DNA from: an uncultured Bacteroidales bacterium
Lineage (GTDB): Bacteria; Bacteroidota; Bacteroidia; Bacteroidales; UBA932
DNA: 64,000 bases
Direction of reading: 5' to 3'
Assembly (NCBI GenBank): GCA_944323785.1
Contig: CALUTU010000001.1
Coordinates: forward strand, 62,001-126,000
Made by a program: the position numbers and the translations under genes. The notes under the pieces are model-generated. The model was not told the origin of the DNA. It did not search any database and saw nothing but the letters and a program-made list of their open reading frames with translations. Of the stretch, positions 1 through 8,881 are shown in pieces (the first letter of the stretch is position 1; each line of letters opens with the position of its first letter).

Positions 1-1
1 G

Positions 2-181
2 ATTCTGTCCGACGAATCCGAGAAAGGCAATGTACCGTTCAAATATATAGCGGACACGGTAGGATACAACTCCGTGCAGGTCTTCTACCGCTCGTTCAAG
101 CGCGAGACCGGATGTTCCCCGGGGCAATATAGGGATGAGGCACGGCGGCTTAGAAAAGAACGCAGTTCCATAGAGGATTAA
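2..181 (+). CDS. AraC-family regulator, C-terminal fragment (cut by window start)
   Basis: The open frame enters from the left edge and stops at TAA 179-181. The visible 59 residues are the second half of an AraC/XylS DNA-binding domain: an IADTVGYNSVQVFYRSFKR stretch followed by the GCSPGQYR signature that ends these domains. In this family the C-terminal pair of helix-turn-helix motifs binds promoter DNA. The sensory part is outside the window, so its ligand or type (soluble AraC or hybrid two-component) cannot be judged. Confidence 0.85.
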   Translation: MLSDESEKGNVPFKYIADTVGYNSVQVFYRSFKRETGCSPGQYRDEARRLRKERSSIED

Positions 182-275
182 CTATTCTTTAATTTACAAA
201 GTATCAAAAAAAGAATTTGCTATTATGTGCTGCGGATAATAATTTTGTTGGCGAACAATCTAAATCCAAAACACT

Positions 276-2033
276 ATGGCCAGAATATTCAATGATTTCA
301 GAATGTACATACTGTCGGCGGCATCAATCCTGCCGGCAGTCCTGCTGTCAGGCTGCAGTAAGCCGGGAACTGACTCTCCCCTGCCGGAAATCATACCGGA
401 CATTACCGGCAGCCTCCTTCTGCCGGCGGAAGGAGGTCCGGCTTCAATCGCATACAGCATTGCCGGCCACGCAGATGACGGCAAGCTGAGCGCGGCGGCC
501 TCCGAGGATTGGCTGGACGGGTTTGACTGCGGAACGGACGGCACCGTAGCCTTCACAGTCCTGCCCAACGAAGACACAGAGGACAGAAGCGCTGTCATCA
601 CCCTCACATACACCTGGGCCGGAACAGAGACCGTCACAAAGCAGATCAATGCCATTCAGAAAGGCAAGATACCCTACGACTTCGAGTTTCTGGAACTGGA
701 CAAATTCTACGGCATATACTACGGAGACATCAACGGCATCAACGGAGAGCACAACTACAATATCACCATATCCGACAAAGAGCTGGAGGGCAACGGAGAC
801 TACATCACTCCCGGCGGAACATACTATATGCTGGACTTCTTCGCCGGAGTGCCCTCCGACCCGGAAAATCCCTCGCTCCCCTCAGGCACATACACCCTCG
901 GCACATCCGGCTCCACGTCCGAGATGACATTCTCGAAAGACTTCTCGAAAGCCGCCATGCTGACCGAGGACGGTGATTACATATTCAATACCGTATTCAC
1001 CGACGGTACCGCATCCGTATCCTACGAGGGCAGCACCATCACTATAGAAGCCTTCCTTACCGATGCCGACTCCAAGACGCATCACATCAGATACAGCGGT
1101 GAAGCCGTGTTCCATACCGACGGAGAGGACAGCATAACGACCCCGGTGATAGACCATGACATCAATCTCGATGTCCAGTACGCCTCAGCCATGTACGCCT
1201 CACGAAGCGGCGATGTCATGGAGGTGAACATTTCCCTTGAGGACGAGCAGACAATTCTGCATATTGAAGCTTTCATGCCTTTTGACGAGACAGGAGCCAT
1301 AACCGCAGGCCAGTACCTGATGTCATCCGATGTGTACACCCCGTCCACCATCTATCCCGGTGAGACAGCTGAGTTCATGGGCGGAGTAATCTACATGGGA
1401 ACATACGCAGAGCAAATGGGAGAGGACGGCTCGGTAACCATAGGACTTGCTGCCGACGGCTGCATGAGCATCTCTTCCGAAGCAGGCGACTGCGTGATAT
1501 CGTGCTCTATTACCACTGCCGAAGGCTACAGCATTACCGCTGACTGGAGAGGGCCGCTCAGTGTAACGGCCATTCCGGACCCGATATCCACGCTCACCGG
1601 CGATTACACCCTTGATCTGACGGAGGCCGAAGCCACAGCCGACTATTGCGGAGACTACTACGGAACCGGCGGTTCTAACTGGCGGCTGACAATCACTTCT
1701 ACAACAGGCAGCGACAGCTTCCAGACCGATTTCGTAACTTCCGGCACCAGCTACTCCGACGGTATCGGCTCGGGCACCTATACCGGTGTAGTGGATTTCC
1801 CCTCCCCGGGACAATACCTCATCGGCTGGGCCATGGGCGATTATACAGGCGGTACCCTATATCTGGGCGGTGAAAATGAAATCGCCCCCGCTGTATCCGG
1901 AGATATGACAATCACCGACAACGGGGACGGAACTCATACTGTATCTTTTGCCTTCACAGACGATGCAGGGCACATCTGGGACGGAAATTGGACCGGAGTC
2001 ATAAACACCCGGGACATATCCGCAGACATGTAA
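276..2033 (+). CDS. BACON-domain surface lipoprotein with beta-rich modules
   Basis: This 585-residue protein starts with a short positive region and hydrophobic stretch ending in a lipobox (LLSGC), so it should be a lipoprotein. Residues about 45-130 resemble a BACON domain, an Ig-like fold seen in Bacteroidota surface proteins. The rest is rich in Gly, Ser, Thr, Asp and Tyr and appears modular: a YYGDINGINGEHNY segment near residue 150 has a partner YYGTGGSNWRLTI near 465, with a related beta-rich block between. No catalytic motif was recognised. A ligand- or glycan-binding surface role is inferred from BACON and the acidic, aromatic composition only. It stands alone and ends convergent with the Mrp gene. 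Start chosen at ATG 276; ATG 303 is also possible. Confidence 0.75.
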   Translation: MARIFNDFRMYILSAASILPAVLLSGCSKPGTDSPLPEIIPDITGSLLLPAEGGPASIAYSIAGHADDGKLSAAASEDWLDGFDCGTDGTVAFTVLPNEDTEDRSAVITLTYTWAGTETVTKQINAIQKGKIPYDFEFLELDKFYGIYYGDINGINGEHNYNITISDKELEGNGDYITPGGTYYMLDFFAGVPSDPENPSLPSGTYTLGTSGSTSEMTFSKDFSKAAMLTEDGDYIFNTVFTDGTASVSYEGSTITIEAFLTDADSKTHHIRYSGEAVFHTDGEDSITTPVIDHDINLDVQYASAMYASRSGDVMEVNISLEDEQTILHIEAFMPFDETGAITAGQYLMSSDVYTPSTIYPGETAEFMGGVIYMGTYAEQMGEDGSVTIGLAADGCMSISSEAGDCVISCSITTAEGYSITADWRGPLSVTAIPDPISTLTGDYTLDLTEAEATADYCGDYYGTGGSNWRLTITSTTGSDSFQTDFVTSGTSYSDGIGSGTYTGVVDFPSPGQYLIGWAMGDYTGGTLYLGGENEIAPAVSGDMTITDNGDGTHTVSFAFTDDAGHIWDGNWTGVINTRDISADM

Positions 2034-2054
2034 CCGGGCTATAACGGCACGACG

Positions 2055-3125
2055 CTACAGCTTATCGGCTATGGCCGCGAAGGCTGCGGCGTCGGGGCCG
2101 TCTGAGAAAGCGGCCGGCTGTCCGGCATCTCCGCCCTGCTCCACCGACATATAGATCGGTATGCTGCCCAACAGCGGTATGTGCAGCTCGTCGGCCATCT
2201 TCCTGCCGCCGTCCTTGCCGAAGATGTAGTACTTCTCGTCCGGATGCTCTACGGGAGTAAACCAGGCCATGTTCTCCACAAGACCGAGTATCGGGACATT
2301 CACGTCCTTGTGACGGAACATGTTGATGCTCTTGATCACGTCGGCAATGGCCACCTGCTGGGGAGTGGTGACGATAACCGCTCCGGTCAGGGGAATGTCA
2401 TGCACCATCGAGATGTGGATGTCGCCCGTTCCGGGAGGCAGGTCGATGAGCAGGTAGTCCAGCTCGCCCCAGGCAACCTGCATGACTATCTGCTTCATGG
2501 CGTTGCTGGCCATGGGGCCGCGCCATATCAGGGCCTGCTCGGGTGCCACGAGGTGACCGATGGAAAGCAGCTTGATGCCCCACTTCTCAAGGGGAACGAT
2601 CAGATCCTTCTCCTCATCCATGTAGGGTACCTGTCCCTCTGTGCCGGTCATCTTGGGGATGGAGGGTCCGTAGACATCCGCATCCACCAGGCCGACCCTG
2701 TATCCTTTACGGGAGAGGGCCACGGCTAAGTTGACCGAGACAGTGGACTTGCCCACTCCGCCCTTGCCGGAAGCTATGGCTATGATCTTGCCGATGCCCC
2801 GGAGCTGGGTGTCGTCCAATTCGTTGACCGTCTTCCTGGTAGGCTTGCGCTCCCGTACCAGTTCTATGATGGAAATCTTGGCATGAGGGAACTCGGCGGC
2901 CAAAGCCTGTTCACATTCCTTCTTAATCGAAGCCAGAAGGGGATCGGGCGAGGGTACCACCAGTTTGAAGCGCACCAGCACGGCCTTCTCTCCAGCCTGC
3001 GGATCCGTAGGCTCGACGGCAGCCCCGTTCCCGTCGAAGAGCTTGATGTCCTCGACGAGACCCAGGGTTACGATATCTTTCTCCGCCGCCGGGTGAATGA
3101 TCTTTGAAAGTGTTTCTAAAATCAT
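2055..3125 (-). CDS. mrp: Mrp/NBP35-family iron-sulfur carrier P-loop ATPase
   Basis: The 356-residue protein has an N-terminal MIP18/DUF59-like domain (residues 1-85) and a Mrp/ApbC ATPase domain. The deviant Walker A GKGGVGKST with its leading signature lysine follows IIAIAS near residue 115. The VDADVYGPSIPKM motif and the LLIDLPPGTGD switch II region are intact. Family members hold and transfer Fe-S clusters to apoproteins in the cytosol. The CPxC cysteine pair found near the end of many Mrp proteins is absent: the GLVENMAWFTPVEHPD segment has no cysteines. The gene lies 17 bp downstream of the S46 peptidase on the same strand and may be cotranscribed. Confidence 0.93.
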   Translation of the reverse strand: MILETLSKIIHPAAEKDIVTLGLVEDIKLFDGNGAAVEPTDPQAGEKAVLVRFKLVVPSPDPLLASIKKECEQALAAEFPHAKISIIELVRERKPTRKTVNELDDTQLRGIGKIIAIASGKGGVGKSTVSVNLAVALSRKGYRVGLVDADVYGPSIPKMTGTEGQVPYMDEEKDLIVPLEKWGIKLLSIGHLVAPEQALIWRGPMASNAMKQIVMQVAWGELDYLLIDLPPGTGDIHISMVHDIPLTGAVIVTTPQQVAIADVIKSINMFRHKDVNVPILGLVENMAWFTPVEHPDEKYYIFGKDGGRKMADELHIPLLGSIPIYMSVEQGGDAGQPAAFSDGPDAAAFAAIADKL

Positions 3126-3142
3126 CTCAGTTGCAGCAATGA

Positions 3143-5293
3143 TTATTCAACGATATCCAGCTCGTCTATGAGATTGTGAGCCTCGCCGTACTTCTCTATG
3201 ATGAAGAGCACGTAACGGATATCCACGCTGATACATCTCTGGAGCTCGGGCTCGAAGATGATGTCTCCGCTCATGGACTCCCAGTTGCCGTCAAAGGCCA
3301 GACCGATGAGCTCACCGCGTCCGTTCATGATGGGCGAGCCGGAGTTTCCGCCGGTGATGTCGAGGTTGGAGATAAAGGCCAGCGGCATCTTGCCGTTGTC
3401 GAGGGCATAGCGTCCGAAGTCCTGATTTCTCCAGAGTTCCTTGAGCTTTTCAGGCACCTCGAATTCCCAGTTGGAAGAATCCTCCTTCTCCATCACTCCG
3501 TCCAGGGTGGTGTAGTAGTTGTAGAACACGGCATCACGGGGATAATACGGCAGCACCTGACCGAAAGTAAGTCTCATGGTGAAGTTGGCGTCGGGATAGA
3601 TGGCCTCACCCTCACGCATCTCAAGAGTACCGGCTATATAATCCTTCTTGCCCTGGGCAAACTGAGCCGAATATTTATTGAAGGCCTGCTGATGGGGCTT
3701 GTAACTTTCTATATAAGAAACCAGCACTTTATTGGCGGGATCCTCTGTCAGCACAGTCACATCACCGGCATTGACAGCGGCCATGACCTTGTCCAGGGAT
3801 GTGTACACGGACTCAGCGTAGAGATTCTCCACAAAAGCGTTGACATCTCCTCCGAAGCAGCTGGCTATCTCTTTGTAGAATGAAGGCAGCTCCTCCGCAG
3901 GGATATTCTCTTTCAGCAGACTGATCATAGCCACGGCCACCTTCTTATCGGTAGGCATGGAGTAATCCTTGTAGAAATTCTCCAGACCGGCCTTTATGGA
4001 TGCCAGCCTGGTGTCTTTCTCCTCCTGATCCTTGATTTCAAACGCTTTCTTTACCATATTGCCGTAAGCGGCCGCATTGACCAGCTCGATGCTGCCCACG
4101 CTCTCGCGGATATAGGTCAGCAGCAGATTGTCCGCCTTGCGTCCTGCGACAGCCTCATCGATGTCCTTCAGCGCACTGCCGTAACGGTCTATCCTCTCCT
4201 GACCGCCGGCATTGACCCATTCTGTAAATGCCTTCTCTTCCTCGGCACGGCGCTCCTGCACTCCGAGTTTTGCGAAAGTCTCGTTCATGCCGATCCATTT
4301 CTTCCAGCCGTTGGAAGAGCCGGCGTACTTGCTGGCGTACTGAATCATGATCTTCGGATCTGCCTGCATGTCGGCCATGAGCACATCCTGACGGACAGTC
4401 CTGACCTTTATGGCCACATCGTTCCTCTCGCTGGTCTCCCCGAGCTCGGAAGCCGTCATGAAACGGTTGGTGGTACCGGGATAGCCCATAATCATGGCCG
4501 GAGAGCCCTCCTCATAGCCGGCCAGAGATATCTTAAGATGTCTCTCGGGGCTGTAGGGTACATTGTCCTCGGAGTACTCGGCAGGGTTGTTGTCCTTGTC
4601 GGCATATACGCGGAAGATAGAGAAATCACCGGTATGACGGGGCCACATCCAGTTGTCGGTATCGGCTCCGAACTTACCTATAGAGGAAGGAGGAGTGCCT
4701 ACCAGACGGATGTCCCTGAATATCTTATACACTATGAAATAATATGTGTTGCCGCCGTAGAACGAGGTCAGCTGTCCCACGATGAACTTGTCGTCGCAGC
4801 CGGCCTTCTTGCAAAGCTTGTCCTGCAGCTTGTCCAGAGCCTTGGCCTTGTCTTCCTGGGTCTTGCTCTTCTTCAGGGCTTTCTCCACCTGATCGGTAAC
4901 GTCGGTGAAACTCTCCAGGAAGCTGACCGTAAGACCCTCGGCATAAAGTTCCTCGTTGGTGTTCATCGCCCAGAAACCGTCCTTCAGGTAGTTGTGCTCA
5001 ACGGAGCTGAGCTGCTGGATGGACGCATAACCGCAGTGGTGATTGGTGAAGACAAGTCCCTGATCCGAGACTATCTCACCGGTACAGCCGTTGCCGAAAA
5101 TGACTATGGCGTCCTTCAGCGTAGTGTTGTTCAGGTCGTATATTTCCTGAGGGGTTATCTCAAATCCCAGTTCAGTCATCCTGCCGCTGTTCATCTTCTC
5201 CAGCAGAGGCAGAAGCCACATGCCCTCGTCGGCCTTCACGGGAGTCAGGGGCAGAAGCAGCAGCATCAAGCTCAAAAGTTTAATTTTCTTCAT
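3143..5293 (-). CDS. S46-family dipeptidyl-peptidase, DPP7-like
   Basis: At 716 residues it has the usual S46 length. A signal peptide (about 1-21, ending VKA) precedes the chymotrypsin-like halves. The triad is visible: His in TNHHCGYA (residue 85/86), Asp223 in RHTGDFS and Ser651 in GNSGSP. Asn214-Trp215 and Asp668, which in known S46 structures help bind the substrate N-terminus, are present. The residue 18 after the serine is Gly669, as in DPP7-type enzymes that accept hydrophobic residues; DPP11 has Arg there and prefers Asp/Glu. The enzyme should release dipeptides from periplasmic oligopeptides. The subtype rests on a by-eye alignment. A TATATTTG -7 element (minus strand, 5344-5351) gives a leader of about 50 nt. 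Confidence 0.95.
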   Translation of the reverse strand: MKKIKLLSLMLLLLPLTPVKADEGMWLLPLLEKMNSGRMTELGFEITPQEIYDLNNTTLKDAIVIFGNGCTGEIVSDQGLVFTNHHCGYASIQQLSSVEHNYLKDGFWAMNTNEELYAEGLTVSFLESFTDVTDQVEKALKKSKTQEDKAKALDKLQDKLCKKAGCDDKFIVGQLTSFYGGNTYYFIVYKIFRDIRLVGTPPSSIGKFGADTDNWMWPRHTGDFSIFRVYADKDNNPAEYSEDNVPYSPERHLKISLAGYEEGSPAMIMGYPGTTNRFMTASELGETSERNDVAIKVRTVRQDVLMADMQADPKIMIQYASKYAGSSNGWKKWIGMNETFAKLGVQERRAEEEKAFTEWVNAGGQERIDRYGSALKDIDEAVAGRKADNLLLTYIRESVGSIELVNAAAYGNMVKKAFEIKDQEEKDTRLASIKAGLENFYKDYSMPTDKKVAVAMISLLKENIPAEELPSFYKEIASCFGGDVNAFVENLYAESVYTSLDKVMAAVNAGDVTVLTEDPANKVLVSYIESYKPHQQAFNKYSAQFAQGKKDYIAGTLEMREGEAIYPDANFTMRLTFGQVLPYYPRDAVFYNYYTTLDGVMEKEDSSNWEFEVPEKLKELWRNQDFGRYALDNGKMPLAFISNLDITGGNSGSPIMNGRGELIGLAFDGNWESMSGDIIFEPELQRCISVDIRYVLFIIEKYGEAHNLIDELDIVE

Positions 5294-5343
5294 TTTGTAT
5301 TGATTTTGATTATTGTTGTTTATTAAAATTCAAAAATTGGTCA

Positions 5344-5351
5344 CAAATATA
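5344..5351 (-). promoter_or_regulatory. -7 element of the S46 peptidase promoter
   Basis: TATATTTG on the minus strand matches the Bacteroidota TAnnTTTG consensus and lies about 50 nt before the peptidase start. It shares an 83-bp intergenic region with the divergent glycerate kinase promoter. Confidence 0.55.
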
Positions 5352-5364
5352 AATAATTAGGCTC

Positions 5365-5372
5365 TATCTTTG
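5365..5372 (+). promoter_or_regulatory. -7 element of the glycerate kinase promoter
   Basis: TATCTTTG matches TAnnTTTG and ends only 4 nt before the ATG. If transcription starts at the usual distance, the mRNA begins at or next to the start codon. Confidence 0.55.
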
Positions 5373-5376
5373 CCAC

Positions 5377-6528
5377 ATGAGATGTAATAAAATCGTTGTT
5401 GCGACGGATAAATTCAAAGGCTCGATGACGGCAGCAGAAGCCGCTCAGGCCATAAAAGACGGATTATCAACAAATTCAATACTTTCCTCGGACAATATTC
5501 TCCTATGCCCTATGGCCGATGGAGGCGAAGGCAGTATGGGAGTGATGGAGAGAGCATTCCACAGAAAGGACGTGCAGTATGAGAAAATATTCATAGAAAG
5601 CGTCAATCATCTGGGCTCTCCCATCCTGGCTCCGGTACTGATGTACAAGACGGACGGCAGCACCATAACCGCTTTCATAGAGATGGCATCAGTATGCGGA
5701 CTCAACATGATACCGAGGGACAAGCGCAATCTGCTGCGTGCGACCACCTACGGGCTGGGCTCGGTCATGCGGTCCGTCATAGAGAGCCACGGTGCGCGAC
5801 GGATAGTCATGGCCATCGGAGGCAGCGGGACCAATGACGGCGGCTTCGGAATGCTCGCTGCCCTCGGATGGTCTTTCTCCAACAGCAGTCCGTTCCGCAA
5901 CAAGAACATCCCTACATTCATCAGCGGCATAGACTCGGCCTCGGACCGTTCCGTGCAGAGCGTATGTCCTCATCTTAAGGAGACAGAGATCCTCGTGGCC
6001 AGTGACGTAACGAGCCCCCTGCTCGGTCCTTCAGGAGCCACTGCGGTCTACGGGCCGCAGAAAGGATGCAAGAGACAGGATATCCCTTTGTTTGAGAACG
6101 CTTTGGAAAATTGGATAAAAGTCATCGGCCATCCGGACTTCCCCGGTGCCGGAGCTGCCGGCGGCACCGGCTATGCCCTTAAAGCCGCATTGGGAGCACA
6201 GTTCGTCCCCGGATGGAGATTCTTCGCCTCGGCCCTGGGGCTGGAACAGGAAATAGCCTCTGCGGACCTGGTAATCACTGGCGAAGGCCGCTTCGACCGT
6301 TCCTCGCTCTCCGGGAAACTGCCCTCCGGCATAGCGGAGATGTGCCGGCAATACGGCAAGCCGCTGTGGGTCGTCACCGGACAGAATAAAATAACCGAAG
6401 CGGAATATCTCCGCCTCGGTATCTCAAAAGTATTCGAACTCTCATCCCTCGCCCTTCCGGAAGAGCATCCGCTCCAGGACGCCCCGGCCATCATCCGCCG
6501 GATCATAGCCGCCGCCAGATACCTATAG
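5377..6528 (+). CDS. glxK: glycerate kinase (GarK/GlxK family)
   Basis: The 383-residue protein matches the single-domain glycerate kinase family over its full length. It opens with KIVVATDKFKGSMTAAEAA and has PMADGGEG, AIGGSGTNDGGFGMLAALG, the GAAGGTGYAL loop and the C-terminal LVITGEGRFDRSSLSGKLP motif. These enzymes phosphorylate D-glycerate, usually to 2-phosphoglycerate, feeding lower glycolysis. The next gene, 28 bp downstream on the same strand, is a phosphoglycolate phosphatase-like enzyme, so a small operon for two- and three-carbon acids is plausible. The first ATG is used because the frame begins there, and the -7 element sits immediately upstream, suggesting a leaderless transcript. 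Confidence 0.94.
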   Translation: MRCNKIVVATDKFKGSMTAAEAAQAIKDGLSTNSILSSDNILLCPMADGGEGSMGVMERAFHRKDVQYEKIFIESVNHLGSPILAPVLMYKTDGSTITAFIEMASVCGLNMIPRDKRNLLRATTYGLGSVMRSVIESHGARRIVMAIGGSGTNDGGFGMLAALGWSFSNSSPFRNKNIPTFISGIDSASDRSVQSVCPHLKETEILVASDVTSPLLGPSGATAVYGPQKGCKRQDIPLFENALENWIKVIGHPDFPGAGAAGGTGYALKAALGAQFVPGWRFFASALGLEQEIASADLVITGEGRFDRSSLSGKLPSGIAEMCRQYGKPLWVVTGQNKITEAEYLRLGISKVFELSSLALPEEHPLQDAPAIIRRIIAAARYL

Positions 6529-6540
6529 AATATTTTTCCT

Positions 6541-6548
6541 TAAATTTG
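6541..6548 (+). promoter_or_regulatory. -7 element upstream of the HAD phosphatase gene
   Basis: TAAATTTG fits TAnnTTTG and ends 8 nt before the ATG at 6557. It could give the phosphatase its own near-leaderless transcript in addition to read-through from glycerate kinase. Confidence 0.45.
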
Positions 6549-6556
6549 CGGCAGTT

Positions 6557-7252
6557 ATGAAGAAATCACTTGTAATTTTCGATCTGGACGGGACCCTGCT
6601 GTACACCGTTCCTGATATCGCGGCGGCCACCAACCAGGCCCTGGCCGCCTGCGGTTATCCCGTCCACAGCGAAGCGGAGATAGCCTCCTACATCGGCAAC
6701 GGCATCAACAAACTCTTTGAACGCGCCCTGCCGGAAGCCAGCCGCAGTCAGGAGGAAGTTCTGCGCATCCGGAGCCTGTTCCTGCCTTACTATGGCGAGC
6801 ACTGCGCCGATATGACCAGGCCCTTTGAGGGCATACCGGAACTCCTGTCGGATATCTGCCGCCAGGGCATCAAGGTCGCCGTCGCCTCGAACAAATACCA
6901 CCCCGCGACCGTCAGGCTCATGCGGCATTTCTTTCCTGAAATACCTTTCTGTGCCGTATTCGGAGAGAGGGAGGGGGTACCCCGCAAGCCGGAGCCGGTG
7001 ATAGTATGGGACATTCTCCGCGAGGCAGAGATACATTGCCCCGCTGTAGACGGTCCCGGACGGAATTTCCCCGACGAACGCCCGTCCGTTCTGTACGTCG
7101 GGGACTCGGGCGTGGACATGCAGACCGCTGTCAATGCCGGTATCGAGGCCGTAGCCGTCACCTGGGGCTGCCGCACCCGGGAAGAACTCGCCTCCTACTC
7201 TCCGGCCCACATCGTCGACCGGCCATCTCAGATAGCCGACATCCTTTTCTGA
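6557..7252 (+). CDS. gph: HAD-family hydrolase, phosphoglycolate phosphatase-like
   Basis: The 231-residue protein has all four HAD motifs: FDLDGTL with nucleophile Asp9 and acid/base Asp11, VASNK for motif II, the KPEP lysine for motif III and GDSGVDM for motif IV. The helical cap after motif I (residues about 16-80) is typical of Gph/PGP enzymes. The likely reaction is removal of phosphate from 2-phosphoglycolate, but HAD substrate range cannot be read reliably from sequence. It follows glycerate kinase on the same strand and is convergent with the radical SAM gene, with 18 bp between stops. Confidence 0.9.
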   Translation: MKKSLVIFDLDGTLLYTVPDIAAATNQALAACGYPVHSEAEIASYIGNGINKLFERALPEASRSQEEVLRIRSLFLPYYGEHCADMTRPFEGIPELLSDICRQGIKVAVASNKYHPATVRLMRHFFPEIPFCAVFGEREGVPRKPEPVIVWDILREAEIHCPAVDGPGRNFPDERPSVLYVGDSGVDMQTAVNAGIEAVAVTWGCRTREELASYSPAHIVDRPSQIADILF

Positions 7253-7270
7253 CTTACTAAAGCAATTGAT

Positions 7271-8347
7271 TTACCGCAACATCCGGCAGGTGCCGGGACG
7301 GAGTGAGCCGTCGGATTCGCGCAGATGCATCGACCCTCCGAGACAGTACCGGAAATACTTGCAGCGGCCGCATTCATCTCCTCGCTCCCGCATCCAGCTG
7401 CGGTCCCGGAACACCTGATAGCGGTTCTCCCAGACGTCGATGAAATCGTCCCCTCGGTAGATATTGCCCTGGGCATAGTCGCTGCGGATGCTGGCACAGG
7501 CCGCTATGTCCCCGTTCGCGAGAATCGAGGAGGTGGTGATACCGGCATTGCAGCTGAAGAAATTGTCCCGCACGAGACCCTCATAGCCTCCGAGGAAATT
7601 CTCACAGCCGTAATTGAGCCGGATACGTCCCTCCTTCCTGGTCGCTGCGATAAACTCCATCAGCGAGTCGAACTGCTCCGGGGAGAGCTGCATCTCAGGG
7701 TCATCTGCAGCCCGGCCTGACGGGAACACAGTGAATATCCTCCATCGCTTGAGGCCAAGGGATATAAGGAACTCCTTGAACTCGGGCAGCGACGCCAGAT
7801 TGCGCCGGTTGGCACATGTAACGACATCGAATATCACATCTTCCACTTCCGTGAACATCCGGACACCTTCCGTGGCCTTCCTGAAGCTGCCTGGGACACC
7901 GCGCATCCAGTCGTGATCGGCCTCGAACCCGTCCACGCTTATCGTCGCACTGTGGATGCCGGCCTTGAGCAGAGAGTCAAACCGCCTGCGGTCCAGCAGC
8001 ATACCATTCGTGACAATACCCCACGGAAAGCCCATGTCGTAGATGGCCCTTCCGCACGAGGATATGTCGGGGCGCATCAACGGCTCACCGCCTGTAACTA
8101 TGACGAAAACTTTATGCGGATCGTATTTTTCGGATATGCGGCGCAGGACCCTGGCGAAATCCTCGAACGGCATGTCCTTTACCGATGCTGTAGTGTGACA
8201 GTCACTGCCGCAGTGACGGCAACGCAGGGAGCATCTTAGAGTACACTCCCAGAACAGGTCGCGCAGAACGTGCTTTTCAGCCAGTTTCCTGTGCAGCGGA
8301 CGGGCCAGCTCCAGTGCCAGCTTCTGCCTGACGGACAAAGAACGCAT
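7271..8347 (-). CDS. radical SAM/SPASM enzyme of the rSAM/lipoprotein pair
   Basis: The 358-residue protein carries the radical SAM cluster motif CSLRCRHC (CX3CX2C) near residue 39, the GGEP motif (TGGEPLMRP) and a SPASM-type C-terminal region with cysteines in NAGITTSS, AACASI, CGRCKYFRYC and GTC that would bind extra Fe-S clusters. SPASM enzymes usually modify peptides or proteins. The gene upstream, 2 nt away, encodes a small lipoprotein, matching the arrangement I recall for the Bacteroidota rSAM/lipoprotein system (TIGR04133 with TIGR04134). The lipoprotein is therefore the probable substrate or partner. The chemistry is unknown. The two genes are almost certainly cotranscribed. Confidence 0.88.
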   Translation of the reverse strand: MRSLSVRQKLALELARPLHRKLAEKHVLRDLFWECTLRCSLRCRHCGSDCHTTASVKDMPFEDFARVLRRISEKYDPHKVFVIVTGGEPLMRPDISSCGRAIYDMGFPWGIVTNGMLLDRRRFDSLLKAGIHSATISVDGFEADHDWMRGVPGSFRKATEGVRMFTEVEDVIFDVVTCANRRNLASLPEFKEFLISLGLKRWRIFTVFPSGRAADDPEMQLSPEQFDSLMEFIAATRKEGRIRLNYGCENFLGGYEGLVRDNFFSCNAGITTSSILANGDIAACASIRSDYAQGNIYRGDDFIDVWENRYQVFRDRSWMRERGDECGRCKYFRYCLGGSMHLRESDGSLRPGTCRMLR

Positions 8348-8349
8348 GA

Positions 8350-8802
8350 CTACTCTTCGCTGTCCTTTTTAAGCTCAAGCGTTACATTCACATCTTTCTT
8401 TACGGCATAGTCGCCCTCGTCCCAGCCGTCGCCTTCCTCTGTCATTTCGGCCTGAACGGTGACGGTCTGCTCATCAAAGAGACCGCCTCCGGCCTCTCCG
8501 TCTATGTCCGTAAACTGAATGTCAAAAGTATTGTCCCTGAACGGGAATGTTCCGTGAATGACGTGGAAACGGCCTTCGGCATCCGTGACGGCCACGGAAT
8601 CCATATAACGGTCCTGCGACTCGCCCATACTTACCCTGATGCCCTGTATAGGAGTGCCTTCCGCATCCGACACCCTGCCCTTGACCTCATACTCCGCGTA
8701 TGGCGTCCCATACTCCACTGTCCCGTTCCATATCTCCACATCGCAGGCTGTCAACGATTTAAAGCCAAGGCAGATAAGCAGAAACTTGATAATCTTTCCC
8801 AT
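8350..8802 (-). CDS. radical SAM-associated putative lipoprotein
   Basis: The protein is 150 residues from the ATG at 8802, chosen because it places MGKIIKF just before a hydrophobic stretch and a lipobox ending at Cys20 (SLTAC). The open frame extends 20 codons further upstream but with no better start. The mature part has the EYGTPYAEYEVKGRV region and a DAEGTPIQGIRV beta-sandwich repeat resembling carboxypeptidase regulatory-like (Ig-fold) domains, then an acidic tail. This matches the lipoprotein of the rSAM/lipoprotein system. It sits 2 nt before the radical SAM gene. If it is modified, the modified residue is not evident. It should be exported and lipid-anchored. Confidence 0.8.
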   Translation of the reverse strand: MGKIIKFLLICLGFKSLTACDVEIWNGTVEYGTPYAEYEVKGRVSDAEGTPIQGIRVSMGESQDRYMDSVAVTDAEGRFHVIHGTFPFRDNTFDIQFTDIDGEAGGGLFDEQTVTVQAEMTEEGDGWDEGDYAVKKDVNVTLELKKDSEE

Positions 8803-8881
8803 AACTGTTATAATTTTAAAAATAAGCAGGTGCAAGGTAAGCATAATAACCTGCAAATCCAAACATTTCCCGACAATTCGG

